64,000 nucleotides of DNA, taken from Levilactobacillus zymae DSM 19395. Its GTDB lineage: Bacteria > Bacillota > Bacilli > Lactobacillales > Lactobacillaceae. The stretch covers positions 1-64,000 of the forward strand of contig NZ_AZDW01000022.1 in the NCBI RefSeq assembly GCF_001434115.1. The letters run 5' to 3'. The notes under the pieces are model-generated. The model saw only the letters and a program-made list of their open reading frames with translations, was not told the origin of the DNA and ran no database searches. Shown here one piece after another: positions 1-9,774 of this stretch. Both the position numbers and the translations under genes were made by a program. The first letter of the stretch is position 1. Each line of letters starts with the position of its first letter.

Positions 1-48
1 ACTTGAATCATGTGTTTGATGGGGATTTTGGAGTTTCTGGTGAATAAT

Positions 49-942
49 TCAGGATCGGTTGTCTTTCTTAAGTTTAACATTAAGCATCGTCCCGTAGAAA
101 TGTTCTTTAAGACTATGGACAACCGGATTTACGTGTTGCGGATCAATTCGCAAATGAATATCGTTACAATAAACATCCAACGACCCCTTATTCAATTGGA
201 GAAACTCTTTAATTAAAGCTAACCCCAAGCCACCACTCTCATCACCACGAGTGGTAAACCCATCAATAAATGCTTTGCGGATAGCCTCCTCACTAGAAAT
301 CTTTTGCCCAATTTTTTTATAATACTGCTGGACATTCTGAACGATACCCACGCCCAGGTCCACGACACACAGATCAATATCATGGGATTCACTTTGGCCG
401 CTAGCGATACAGCCAATCGGACTCTTAGAATGTTCCAGTGCATTCGCAAAAAGTTCATACAAGCGGGCCGTAATATCTTGCCGTAAGGGTTCCGAAAAAT
501 GAATATTAGCCTTGGCTAACCATTCCTTCGTAATATAAGTTTGAATTTTATCATTCACGGAACGGTCTTCCGTACTCCCTATAAAATGATTGAACTTTAT
601 GTGATTTGAATCCACGCTCATCATAGAGTGGTATTTCTTAAAATTAGATCCTAAAAAGCCGTCTTGACTTAACGTTTCAAATACTTGGGCGTTTAGACTC
701 CCAATCTCATAAAAGACATGGTATCCCTGTTGGGCGAAAACATAACTAATCGCTCCCAGATACGAAACACCATTTTGTTTGAGAACCTGGCATCTTTCAA
801 AATTAAAACTCACATTAATATCTTTGCTTGGTTCGTCGATGTCCATACCCAAAATATCGTGGCACCGACCATTTAACTTTACCAGTACCTGATAACCCTC
901 AATGCTATCGTCAATTGAAGGAATCTGAATCACCTTTTTCAA
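49..942 (-). CDS. GHKL-type ATPase domain protein, not a classical histidine kinase
   Basis: The C-terminal half carries the Bergerat ATP-binding signature: an N box (ELFANALEHS, about residue 165), a G1 box (DLGVGI) and a G2 box (GGLGLALIKEF). The N-terminal 130 residues match nothing I recognise, and there is no H-box with a phospho-acceptor histidine, no HAMP domain and no membrane segment. It is therefore more like a cytosolic anti-sigma or stand-alone GHKL regulator than a sensor kinase. I chose the TTG at 942 because GGGGGA lies six bases before it; an upstream in-frame TTG at 957 lacks a ribosome site. The partner and target are unknown. It is monocistronic as far as seen. Confidence 0.75.
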   Translation of the reverse strand: MKKVIQIPSIDDSIEGYQVLVKLNGRCHDILGMDIDEPSKDINVSFNFERCQVLKQNGVSYLGAISYVFAQQGYHVFYEIGSLNAQVFETLSQDGFLGSNFKKYHSMMSVDSNHIKFNHFIGSTEDRSVNDKIQTYITKEWLAKANIHFSEPLRQDITARLYELFANALEHSKSPIGCIASGQSESHDIDLCVVDLGVGIVQNVQQYYKKIGQKISSEEAIRKAFIDGFTTRGDESGGLGLALIKEFLQLNKGSLDVYCNDIHLRIDPQHVNPVVHSLKEHFYGTMLNVKLKKDNRS

Positions 943-1245
943 TTTAATCCCCCACAATTGTCAGCCAATCGATACGCTTAGTATCAGTTTATCATACCCC
1001 ACTAACTTTAGCCGTGTGGTTATTCTGCCAATACTGAACTAATCATTTATAACAGCAATCCTTCAAGTACTCTCATTATTAACCAGTTATCACCCCACAC
1101 TCAGATTTTGTTTTTCCCTTTTCAATATTGTTCCGAATTTACTTGGAATTTTTTTCTATTCACTTGTAATTTACCTTGTTTTTCCAAACTCCTTTTGAGT
1201 ATTCTAGCGGTGTTTCAAAATTCTAGAAAGGTAGGTTATGTCATT
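943..1245. other. Intergenic region, about 300 bp
   Basis: This AT-rich stretch lies between two divergent genes, so both promoters should be here, but I see no convincing -35/-10 pair. No RNA gene or repeat was recognised. Confidence 0.4.
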
Positions 1246-1611
1246 ATGCATAATAAAGTTAAACAATGGATTCGCAAAAAAACACAGCAAGCCGCTCGCC
1301 ACTATTCTGATGAGGAATTAAAGCTTCGCATTCAAGCTCTTAATTCTTCATCAGCTAGTTTACCAACCGTTGTATCAACCACTTCATTTCTCGCCCTGGT
1401 TACACTATTTGTCACCATTTCAACTTACACGCTAACGGCTATCTCCCAAGAACATGCAGCAGCGTCCGCTTTATACAACCAACAATCCATTTTAAACGAC
1501 AGTATCTTCGCCATTTTACTAATCCTTATCTTCATTTCGTACAGCCAAAAGTATTACTACCACGTTAAGTCAGAAACTTTATTCGAGATTCTTCGCAAGC
1601 GTACCAAGTAA
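1246..1611 (+). CDS. Small two-helix membrane protein of unknown function
   Basis: The 121-residue product starts with a basic amphipathic stretch (MHNKVKQWIRKK), then has two hydrophobic segments at about residues 38-62 and 82-102, and a basic tail (EILRKRTK). I chose the ATG at 1246 because AAAGGTAGG lies just upstream; the open frame reaches back to 1108 but that part reads like untranslated AT-rich DNA. I do not recognise the family. A strong terminator follows, so it is probably a single-gene unit. Its composition is AT-rich compared with the following genes. Confidence 0.65.
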   Translation: MHNKVKQWIRKKTQQAARHYSDEELKLRIQALNSSSASLPTVVSTTSFLALVTLFVTISTYTLTAISQEHAAASALYNQQSILNDSIFAILLILIFISYSQKYYYHVKSETLFEILRKRTK

Positions 1612-1653
1612 CCATCTAAATTTAGAATTCTAATACCCTTAAAGTATAAATAA

Positions 1654-1691
1654 CGAGTTAGCCCATTTTCAAATAAGCTAACTCGCTTTTT
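1654..1691 (+). terminator. Rho-independent terminator
   Basis: A perfect 9-bp stem (CGAGTTAGC/GCTAACTCG) with a 14-nt loop is followed by CTTTTT, ending the small membrane protein gene. Confidence 0.85.
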
Positions 1692-1897
1692 ATTCGAATC
1701 AGCGCTTCACTTTCGTGATCACTGTTTACTCATAAACCAGCATTGTGCCGCCAGTCTCTGCATTTTAGTTTCCCATAAAATAGTTTTCCTTAACTATAAT
1801 CTTTATATCACTTAATTTATAGTCAGTTCTAATTACCATCCCCACCTAAAAGCGGTAAGATGGATTTATAATGACTAATGAACTGGGAGGAATCACC

Positions 1898-2878
1898 ATG
1901 GGGCTTTTCGGTAATCACACTGATACCGCCGAGCTACGCACCGCCAATCAGCAACTTCAACAACAAACACAGGCCTTACAACAACGATTAGATACCCTAA
2001 GTGAACACCTACAAAACGCCCAAGCACGGTATGATCAGGCTTCCGTGCGGATTCAAGACCTGTTGACCAAGATTCAACAGTTGAACGAGCAAAAACGGCA
2101 ACTATCGACCTGGCACTTTTTCGAAAAGGACGAGGGCCATCACAACTACGTTTACCAATTGCGTCTTCGGGACGGTAAGTATTACGTTGGCTCAACTAGT
2201 CACTTAAGGAGCCGCATTCAGGCACACTTTCTCGGTGAAAACGAGGACGGTTTCAAATGTGCTTACTGGACGACCGACCATCACCCGTTAGAAGTCATCG
2301 GTTTAACGGAATTTACCGACATTACCCGACCCGATTTGGAAGCAGCAGAAACTCAGGCCACGTTAAAGCTGATGAAACGGTACGGTTACCAAGCCGTGCG
2401 GGGCGGCAAATTCACGGCGGTTCAAGAAGACCAACTCGTTAAAGTCCTAAATAACCCCGCTAACCAGCACAAATTTGGCTATCAGCCACAGGAAGTGGGT
2501 ATCTCCGCGACTAAGCCGGTAATCGCCACACATTCACAACCCGATTATCTGTCAAAGTACCTACCCCAGCAACGACGAGCCGCCATCTTAGCCGCGCCGG
2601 CCAATGCCATTATCGCGATTACGGTATCCGACAGCAACGACTATCTGCTCTTTCACCGATTACGAAAAAGTCTTAACTTTGCGTTTAAGAAGTTATCAAC
2701 GGGAAAGTTCACCGTGGCTGGGGATGACCAATCCTCTAAGCGATTCGCCAAAGTCCAAGAAGCCGTTATCTTGACGGACTGTACCAACAGTCAGGAAGCC
2801 AAGGCCTACTTGGATCAACGGCAAAAACAGTTGGCAACTAACCACCACACCGTGTTTCGGGAAGATTATACTAAGTGA
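1898..2878 (+). CDS. Coiled-coil protein with a GIY-YIG nuclease domain
   Basis: Residues about 8-70 are a glutamine-rich coiled coil. A GIY-YIG domain follows: VYQL stands for the GIY motif and YYVGST for YIG, with the expected arginine in LRSRIQAH and a downstream glutamate (AAETQATLKL). The last 110 residues are unassigned. GIY-YIG proteins cut DNA in repair, restriction or mobile elements; here there is no neighbouring methylase or recombinase, so the role is open. The ATG at 1898 is preceded by GGGAGG at ideal spacing, so it was preferred over the upstream ATG at 1871. Composition is GC-richer than the genes before it. Confidence 0.75.
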   Translation: MGLFGNHTDTAELRTANQQLQQQTQALQQRLDTLSEHLQNAQARYDQASVRIQDLLTKIQQLNEQKRQLSTWHFFEKDEGHHNYVYQLRLRDGKYYVGSTSHLRSRIQAHFLGENEDGFKCAYWTTDHHPLEVIGLTEFTDITRPDLEAAETQATLKLMKRYGYQAVRGGKFTAVQEDQLVKVLNNPANQHKFGYQPQEVGISATKPVIATHSQPDYLSKYLPQQRRAAILAAPANAIIAITVSDSNDYLLFHRLRKSLNFAFKKLSTGKFTVAGDDQSSKRFAKVQEAVILTDCTNSQEAKAYLDQRQKQLATNHHTVFREDYTK

Positions 2879-2907
2879 ACCAAATCTACATAAAAGGAAG
2901 TTTTACC

Positions 2908-3282
2908 ATGTTCAAGAAACTCATGATTACCACGTTAACGTTACTCCTCAGCTTGGGTACCCTCGCAACGGTTCAACCTGCTTCAGCCAAAAGCGTCTAC
3001 CGGTCGATTCCTAAGTCATACCGGGGGACTTGGGTTCTGCGCTCCCCTAAAATTAAGCGGGGGCAAAAGTTAGTAGTCCACGCCCGTTCCATTAAGGCCG
3101 CCGCGATTCACCTCAAGGGCAAGCGCCTGGGTATCCACGTCGGTAAGGGCTATGTCACCGTCTTTCAGGCACACAAGGGCGAACAGGTCGGGGAAAACTT
3201 CAACCTTAAGCGTAGCCACTACAAGCACCACAAGGCGTTGAAGATTACTTACGACACCCAGACGGAATACTACACGAAGTAG
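2908..3282 (+). CDS. Small secreted basic protein
   Basis: The 124-residue product has a typical Sec signal peptide (MFKKLMITTLTLLLSLGTLATVQPASA) with an AXA cleavage site before KSVYRS. The mature part is about 95 residues, rich in Lys, His and Tyr, with the motif YRSIPKSYRGTW often seen in small extracellular proteins of lactobacilli. No catalytic motif is visible. AAAGGAAG precedes the ATG at 2908; the open frame overlaps the previous gene but the upstream part lacks a ribosome site. It ends at a bidirectional terminator shared with rmlB. Confidence 0.75.
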   Translation: MFKKLMITTLTLLLSLGTLATVQPASAKSVYRSIPKSYRGTWVLRSPKIKRGQKLVVHARSIKAAAIHLKGKRLGIHVGKGYVTVFQAHKGEQVGENFNLKRSHYKHHKALKITYDTQTEYYTK

Positions 3283-3309
3283 GTCTCTAAACCTAAGATT
3301 TCTCACACT

Positions 3310-3350
3310 AAAACCGCCAACCGGAAAAATCTGGTTGACGGTTTTAGTCG
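3310..3350. terminator. Bidirectional terminator
   Basis: AAAACCGCCAACC (3310-3322) pairs with GGTTGACGGTTTT (3333-3345) around a 10-nt loop with one mismatch. T-rich and A-rich flanks serve the convergent secreted-protein and rmlB genes. Confidence 0.8.
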
Positions 3351-3352
3351 TC

Positions 3353-4402
<1,050 letters not shown>

Positions 4403-4404
4403 TC

Positions 4405-4434
4405 AAAAAGACCAATCCGCAATGAATTGGTCTC
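4405..4434 (-). terminator. Rho-independent terminator after the LCP gene
   Basis: On the minus strand AGACCAAT pairs with ATTGGTCT (8 bp, 9-nt loop) and is followed by TTT. It separates the LCP gene from rmlB. Confidence 0.7.
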
Positions 4435-4449
4435 TTCAAATTAATGATT

Positions 4450-5526
4450 TTAATAGCCGTAATCGGTGGTTCCGGTGGCGTCAGTCGTCGCCGTGGTGGT
4501 TCCGGCCGTCGTAGCGTCCGAAGTCGTCGAAGTTGAGCTAGATGACTTCTTACTGCTGGTACTGCTAAACAGGGCAATGGAACCCGTGGTCTTATGTGGC
4601 AAGTCCAGCCCGTTACGGATAAAGTTCGTCACCCGTTGTAATTCTGGCTTCTTCATGACTTCCATGTCTTGGCCACTAAGTTCTTTTCCGTGACCTTGTA
4701 AGTGGGTTTGCTTAATATTACCAGTTGCCTTTCGGTAATCTTTAGCAATGGCTGTTAAATCATCAAAAGTTAAATCAGTTTGAGTTTGTTCTGCTAATGA
4801 ATTAATGAAATCTTGGTTTAATAATGCGGAAACTGATCCAGTTTTACGTACTATTGCCATCAAAACATTACGTTGCCGAGTCTGTCGACCGTAATCTCCT
4901 TGTGGATCTTTATAGCGCATGTCAACATAAGCCAACGCCTTTTTCCCATTCATGTGGGTTTTAACGCCCTTCGTAAAAGTATATCCCAAATTACTAAAGC
5001 TTAGAGTTGGCGTTACATCAACACCGCCAACTTTATCAACTACCTTAATCAATCCCTTAAGATTAACTAAAGCGTAAAAGTCGATAGGAATATTCAACAT
5101 TTGCTGAACCGTCTTAATTGACGTCTTAGTCTTTCCCCATGCATACGCTGCATTAATTTTTGACGGGGCCTCACTGGTATAACCAGGAATAGACACAGCC
5201 GTGTCCCGCGGAATACTTGTAATAGTCGTTTTATTAGTCTTGGGGTTAAGTGTAACAACCATCATACTATCAGTTCTTCCACGATCAGTACGATTAAATT
5301 CACCTGTATCAGTTCCTAACAAAAGAACGGAAACGGGCTTTTTATCTTTTAATTGTTGCGTAACATTTCTTTCTTTTTGAATTCCTGAGGCTTTAAAAGA
5401 ACTATTTATAGACTCCTTCACACTACGATATCGTTGCATTCCATAAGCGGCCCCTCCAACCACTAACAACAAAATTATAGTTAAAAAAACATTTCTAACC
5501 GTATGTGTTTTTTTTCGATGTTGCAT
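4450..5526 (-). CDS. LytR-CpsA-Psr (LCP) family cell-wall glycopolymer ligase
   Basis: After a short basic cytoplasmic stretch there is one transmembrane helix (residues about 12-30), then the extracellular LCP domain: LLLGTD, RTDSMMVV, SIPRDTAVSIPG, KINAAYAWG and the arginine-rich DMRYKDPQGDYGRQTRQR. LCP enzymes transfer undecaprenyl-linked polymers such as EPS or teichoic acid to peptidoglycan. The tail is a Ser/Thr/Ala low-complexity stretch ending in DYGY. Base composition changes inside the gene: the last ~270 bases (4450-4720) are GC-rich, the rest AT-rich, which suggests a recombination junction. The ribosome site is GGAGGG. Confidence 0.92.
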   Translation of the reverse strand: MQHRKKTHTVRNVFLTIILLLVVGGAAYGMQRYRSVKESINSSFKASGIQKERNVTQQLKDKKPVSVLLLGTDTGEFNRTDRGRTDSMMVVTLNPKTNKTTITSIPRDTAVSIPGYTSEAPSKINAAYAWGKTKTSIKTVQQMLNIPIDFYALVNLKGLIKVVDKVGGVDVTPTLSFSNLGYTFTKGVKTHMNGKKALAYVDMRYKDPQGDYGRQTRQRNVLMAIVRKTGSVSALLNQDFINSLAEQTQTDLTFDDLTAIAKDYRKATGNIKQTHLQGHGKELSGQDMEVMKKPELQRVTNFIRNGLDLPHKTTGSIALFSSTSSKKSSSSTSTTSDATTAGTTTATTDATGTTDYGY

Positions 5527-5771
5527 AAGTATCCCTCCGCTTACTAACTAAAAATAAGTAGCCCTAGGTTAACATATTGTTACCATACATTAGCCTTATT
5601 CACATCAACCATTTTACCGCAAAATACTGGCAATAGTCGGTTAAACTCTTTTTCTTTAAAATATCGATAACCATTCATACTCAAATGTGAATGCAGAAAT
5701 ACAAAACATATTATGTAAACGTCAATTCATCCATGTATAAGCAAAAGAACGTCTTCCTTGTATGATTGACG

Positions 5772-6560
5772 GATTTACAATTGAAGTGCAACAAGTGAGA
5801 AGAGAATAAAAGAACTCATAGCCTGAGTCCTGTAGAATGAAGTCACCACAACAAACATTTAAAGGAAATCTTACCTTAAAAGACCGAGAATGCATCTGTT
5901 GGGCGTCACTTTAAACGACACCTATCAAGGGTTCTAAAGCCACCGCATCACGCGAAATCAAGCGCAATGGCGGTCGTAAGGCCTATTCGGCCGTCAAGGC
6001 TCAAGAGAACTATCAAGGACGTCGGCTAAAAAGCCGACGTCCTAGGCTTCTAACTAACTTGAAGTTACAGGATTTTATCCTTCACTGTATTGTTCAACGT
6101 CAGTGGTCCCCGAAACAAATTTCAGGTCGTTTAGCCCTGGTAACCTTAGTGGACCGTAAATCTCGGTACTTATCATCTCAGCGGGTTCTCAAAGTAAATG
6201 CCAAGAACGTTACACAAACGATGATTGACCTACTGCATACCACGACGCCTAAACGAGTTCGGACGCTTACGCCGGACCGTGGAACTGAATTCTCAGGATA
6301 CCGCGAAGTTAGTCAAGAGCTAAACATTCCGGTCTATTTTCCCAATCCCTATGCGCCCCAACAACGGGGATCCAATGAGAATACCAACGGCCTCATTCGA
6401 GAATATTTCCCCAAGGGAACCGACTTAGACCAACTGACTGATCAAGATATCGACAAGTTTGTCAGGGATTTGAATAACCGACCACGCAAGGTCTTAGGCT
6501 GGAAGAGTCCATTTAAAGTTCTCTTCGAGACAAAGTCGCGCTTGATCTGACAATTCGTCA
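5772..6560 (+). mobile_element. Broken IS30-family insertion sequence
   Basis: The left end (TACAATTGAAGTGCAACAAG, near 5774) and right end (CTTGATCTGACAATTCGTC, near 6541-6559) resemble imperfect inverted ends of IS30 elements. The N-terminal transposase segment (5850-6060) is out of frame and the middle is missing. The same end sequences and upstream stretch recur in inverted orientation at 12009-12394. Confidence 0.75.
6059..6550 (+). pseudogene. IS30-family transposase remnant
   Basis: The readable frame starts inside the protein and has no real start codon context. It contains the end of the DNA-binding region (QWSPKQISGRL), then jumps directly to the DDE integrase core at LVTLVDRKSRYL, so roughly 100 residues including the first catalytic aspartate region are deleted. 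The second Asp (TLTPDRGTEFSGY) and the Glu region (NPYAPQQRGSNENTNGLIREYFPKGTD) are present and typical of IS30. The frame ends in PFKVLFE, close to the normal C-terminus. It is very unlikely to make active transposase. Confidence 0.8.
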
Positions 6561-6645
6561 ATCTGATTCCACCAGTAAAATTGTCTGCTCTTCTAAGTTG
6601 TTTGACTTATCACTAAAACCTAAAATATCCTTTTGTTCTTTTGTT

Positions 6646-6895
6646 ATTTACGGTGTAATAGCCTACACAATTTATTAAATGTGTTTATATTAAACGGCAA
6701 GCTATATATTTCTTCTTTATAATTTACAATTAGACTATTTGTATAATTATTAAACGTTGTAAATTAATATAATCTCACATATTTTTTCATTTTAGCGTGA
6801 AGCTTGAATTCCTTCAACTCTCTAATATAAATATTTACACCAATATAATCTCTATTTTCAACGACTATACTCTTTTAGTAGCCTCATAAGTAAAA
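6646..6895 (-). pseudogene. Eroded fragment of a second glf gene
   Basis: The stretch reads as a diverged copy of the N-terminal part of the intact glf at about 10569-10840. For example TTTATTAAATGTGTTTATA here lines up with TTTATTAAACGTATTCATA there, and the similarity continues through the equivalents of the NMNTFN, YNLPFN and HIFHTSMKNI coding stretches up to the FAD-binding region. Frames are broken by small indels and stops. No other part of the gene was found. Confidence 0.7.
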
Positions 6896-6937
6896 ACTAA
6901 ACCCACAATTCAAGTTATTTTTCTATCCCTTCCGTAA

Positions 6938-8179
6938 CTATTTTACATTGGTTTTTCGAGTCAGATAACCAGCCCAAAAATAGCATAGTAGCAGTAAATA
7001 TATATATGTACCATCAACAATGGTAAATACAAATAAAACAAATGATATTAAAGACAGCCCCAATATCCTTTTAGAATAGACTAAACTTAATACTGTAGGA
7101 ATAACATAAAACATTAAACCTAACACGCCCCCATATGCCAGCACTTCCATAGCACCACTGGAATACCCAGTTAATCCTATTAATCTACGAGAGTCCATAT
7201 ATTGTATAATAGTCGTGTAATTACCAAGTCCATTTCCCATCCAAGGATGATCCTTCCAAGCTAAAAAACCGGCCACTATATCATTGAACCGTATGCTTGA
7301 TGATGAGTTCCAATTTGGATCTATTTTATCCGATAAAATTCTTATAACAGAAAATATTAACGCAGAAATACCAACCAGAAAAATTAATACCTTTAGCACA
7401 GCTGACTCCCTATCAACTACAACGAATTCGTAATAGGCAACTGCAAGAAATGCAATAATCACTCCTGTAGTTGATGTCGTAGTGAGTAATGCTATTCCAA
7501 GTGTCAGCGTAATCCAATTATAACCGCTTTTACTTACGAATAAATTTATTAAAAATGCTAAACTAAGTATGTACGAATACATTGGCGCTTCAACGAATAT
7601 CCCAGTATTTCTAATTGTATCAATTCCCAAAAAATTAACTGATCCTTGAGCAATAAAATGAATGTGAAAGTATCCCGGTATTGAATGTTCCGTCCCCCAA
7701 GCAATGGTGCTTTCAGAATTCGTAGGTACTCCTAAAATAGATAATAACCAGAAGAATAACGAGAGAACTGCTAAACATAAAACAATATTTCTGAATACAA
7801 CAAGTAGACGCCCGCCAGCACCAGACGTAAAGTAGTCATACATAACAATAGTTCCAGCAATCGGAATAAACAAATAGCTTACCATTGACTCCATAGAAAA
7901 AGCATATATTTGATAACTAATCGCTAAAAATGATATCACTAACAACAAAAACAATAATACAAACCATATCAATGGTTGTATATTTCTTTTTAATATTACA
8001 AATCGAAGTACTGCTCTCAAAAGAAATAATGCGGTCAACAATACCCACACTATTTTTATTTTACCTGAATTATTATTTTCACAAAACAACACACTATTAC
8101 ACTGTAATAGTGTTACAAACATATAGAAATATTCAAAAAAGACTAGCATATAGGAATATGTTGCTTTTTTTCTATTCAT
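6938..8179 (-). CDS. O-antigen/EPS polymerase-like membrane protein (Wzy type)
   Basis: The 413-residue protein is almost wholly hydrophobic, with about eleven to twelve transmembrane helices and a larger external loop near residues 280-320 (DPNWNSSSSIRFNDIVAGFLAWKD followed by HPWMGNGLGNY). The segment around HPWMGNGLGNY is the usual signature of the Wzy_C/O-antigen ligase superfamily. In Wzx/Wzy-dependent systems it joins lipid-linked repeat units outside the membrane. Its place next to wzx in a cps locus supports polymerase over ligase. It is very AT-rich, like its neighbours, and last in the central block before the IS30 remnant. Confidence 0.85.
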   Translation of the reverse strand: MNRKKATYSYMLVFFEYFYMFVTLLQCNSVLFCENNNSGKIKIVWVLLTALFLLRAVLRFVILKRNIQPLIWFVLLFLLLVISFLAISYQIYAFSMESMVSYLFIPIAGTIVMYDYFTSGAGGRLLVVFRNIVLCLAVLSLFFWLLSILGVPTNSESTIAWGTEHSIPGYFHIHFIAQGSVNFLGIDTIRNTGIFVEAPMYSYILSLAFLINLFVSKSGYNWITLTLGIALLTTTSTTGVIIAFLAVAYYEFVVVDRESAVLKVLIFLVGISALIFSVIRILSDKIDPNWNSSSSIRFNDIVAGFLAWKDHPWMGNGLGNYTTIIQYMDSRRLIGLTGYSSGAMEVLAYGGVLGLMFYVIPTVLSLVYSKRILGLSLISFVLFVFTIVDGTYIYLLLLCYFWAGYLTRKTNVK

Positions 8180-8346
8180 ACTCTTTCACCACTCAATTTA
8201 GACCCAATCCTTAGGAAATTAATTTTAAAGTGCTTTCAATATATTCTTCACAGGATCTAATGTAGACTGTCCTGAAGTTATCTTTTTAGTAATTCAACGT
8301 TATCCACGATTACTTCATCATATAGTATGATTCCACCTTTCAAACT
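8180..8346. other. Intergenic gap inside the EPS locus
   Basis: About 165 AT-rich bases between the flippase and polymerase genes, which is long for an operon of otherwise tightly packed genes. I see no terminator or readable gene fragment; it may be leftover DNA from gene loss. Confidence 0.3.
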
Positions 8347-9768
8347 TCATTTACGATTTTTAATCATTTGTATAGTTTCACCAACCATTTTAACCCTAAA
8401 TAACAACAATAAAAGAGTATAGATAGTAATTCCTAAAAGCACTTCTATTATAAGCATTAGCCATGTAGAACTTGTATTCCTATCAATTAGATTAGTAACT
8501 ACAAACATTAAGAAACCAGCAGTTAAATATTTAAAAGTATCAGTAAATAATAGTTTATAATTTACTTGTTTTCTAATAGACAGTAATTGATATCCAGTTA
8601 CTGCTATCTCGGATAATACTGTCGCAATAGCCGTTCCAACTGCCCCCAAAAACATAATTAAAGGTATATTTACTATTATATTAATAATGGCCCCTAATAT
8701 AACTGACATCGTATAAAAATGAACTTGCTGTGTAGGTAACAAATACTGAGCGCCAATTACATTACTCCAAGCTATTAGCAGTATAACAATCGATTCAATA
8801 ATCATTAATGGTGTGACGGCAGAAAAACGTGAGGTAAAAAACAGTGGAACAAATTTTGACGATACCGCCATCAATCCAAAAAACATTGGAACAGATACTG
8901 CAGTTACAAATGAAAAACTCTTATATAGATACAATCGTGTTTTTTTATGTTCACCATTTGCATAGGCATTAGCTACATGTGGTAACATAACTGTTCCTGT
9001 AGCTGTAACAATAGCTAGAATCATCTTGACTATCTTATCAGACTGTTCAAAATACCCCGCAGCCTGAACCGATACCATTATTCCAAGCATAGTTTTGTTA
9101 ACGACGGAGTATATCTGGATTGCAATTTGAGGAACAAATAATACAATCGACGGCATAATATGATGGACAATATGCATATCATTAAAATTAGGATGACCCA
9201 CATATTTTCGCAAACTGGGAAACAGTGTTAAATTTCCTAAAAGCAACGATAATGACAGTATCATAATGTAGGTTGTTAAGTCCTGATCTGTTTTTACCAA
9301 TGAAAAGATCAAAATTAGCGTAATTATTTTCACCATAAAGTTTCTAACGACCGTAACAACAAAGTTCTCAACACCCATGAAAAACCACGATATATCAAGC
9401 GCAACCGCAATTAATGACACAGATTGTGCCCAATAATAGGCATGATAATGGTTTGTAGTAGATAAAAATAGTATAAAAGCCATATACGCAATAATTACCG
9501 CAATTATTCTCATAATAAATATTTCGTAAAATGTCTGTGTCATTTTATATTTATTATCCCGCACATAAGCAATTTGCCGATTACCATACAAGTTGACACC
9601 AATACCACCAAGTAAAATAAAATACTGAATAATCGAATTAGTATAAGAATTAATGCCTACGCCCTTAGGCCCCAATACCCGCGATAAATACGGTGTGGTT
9701 ATTAACGGTACTAATAATATAAAAACTTGATAAGACGCATTGTACAGATAATTCTTAACAACTCTCAT
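8347..9768 (-). CDS. EPS repeat-unit flippase (Wzx type)
   Basis: This is a 473-residue polytopic membrane protein of the MATE/MOP polysaccharide transporter family with about 14 helices. The N-terminus (NYLYNASYQVFILLVPLITTPYLSRVLG) is the recognisable start of Gram-positive Wzx proteins. It moves undecaprenyl-diphosphate-linked repeat units across the membrane to the polymerase encoded next. It starts only 6 bases after glf, with no strong ribosome site, so translation is probably coupled to glf. It ends in the basic tail MIKNRK. Family assignment is firm; the transported glycan cannot be read from sequence. Confidence 0.92.
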   Translation of the reverse strand: MRVVKNYLYNASYQVFILLVPLITTPYLSRVLGPKGVGINSYTNSIIQYFILLGGIGVNLYGNRQIAYVRDNKYKMTQTFYEIFIMRIIAVIIAYMAFILFLSTTNHYHAYYWAQSVSLIAVALDISWFFMGVENFVVTVVRNFMVKIITLILIFSLVKTDQDLTTYIMILSLSLLLGNLTLFPSLRKYVGHPNFNDMHIVHHIMPSIVLFVPQIAIQIYSVVNKTMLGIMVSVQAAGYFEQSDKIVKMILAIVTATGTVMLPHVANAYANGEHKKTRLYLYKSFSFVTAVSVPMFFGLMAVSSKFVPLFFTSRFSAVTPLMIIESIVILLIAWSNVIGAQYLLPTQQVHFYTMSVILGAIINIIVNIPLIMFLGAVGTAIATVLSEIAVTGYQLLSIRKQVNYKLLFTDTFKYLTAGFLMFVVTNLIDRNTSSTWLMLIIEVLLGITIYTLLLLLFRVKMVGETIQMIKNRK

Positions 9769-9774
9769 ATTTCT

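Noticed and set aside
1108-1245. Longer N-terminus for the small membrane protein
   Set aside because: The upstream part is a Phe-rich translation of AT-rich DNA with no ribosome site.
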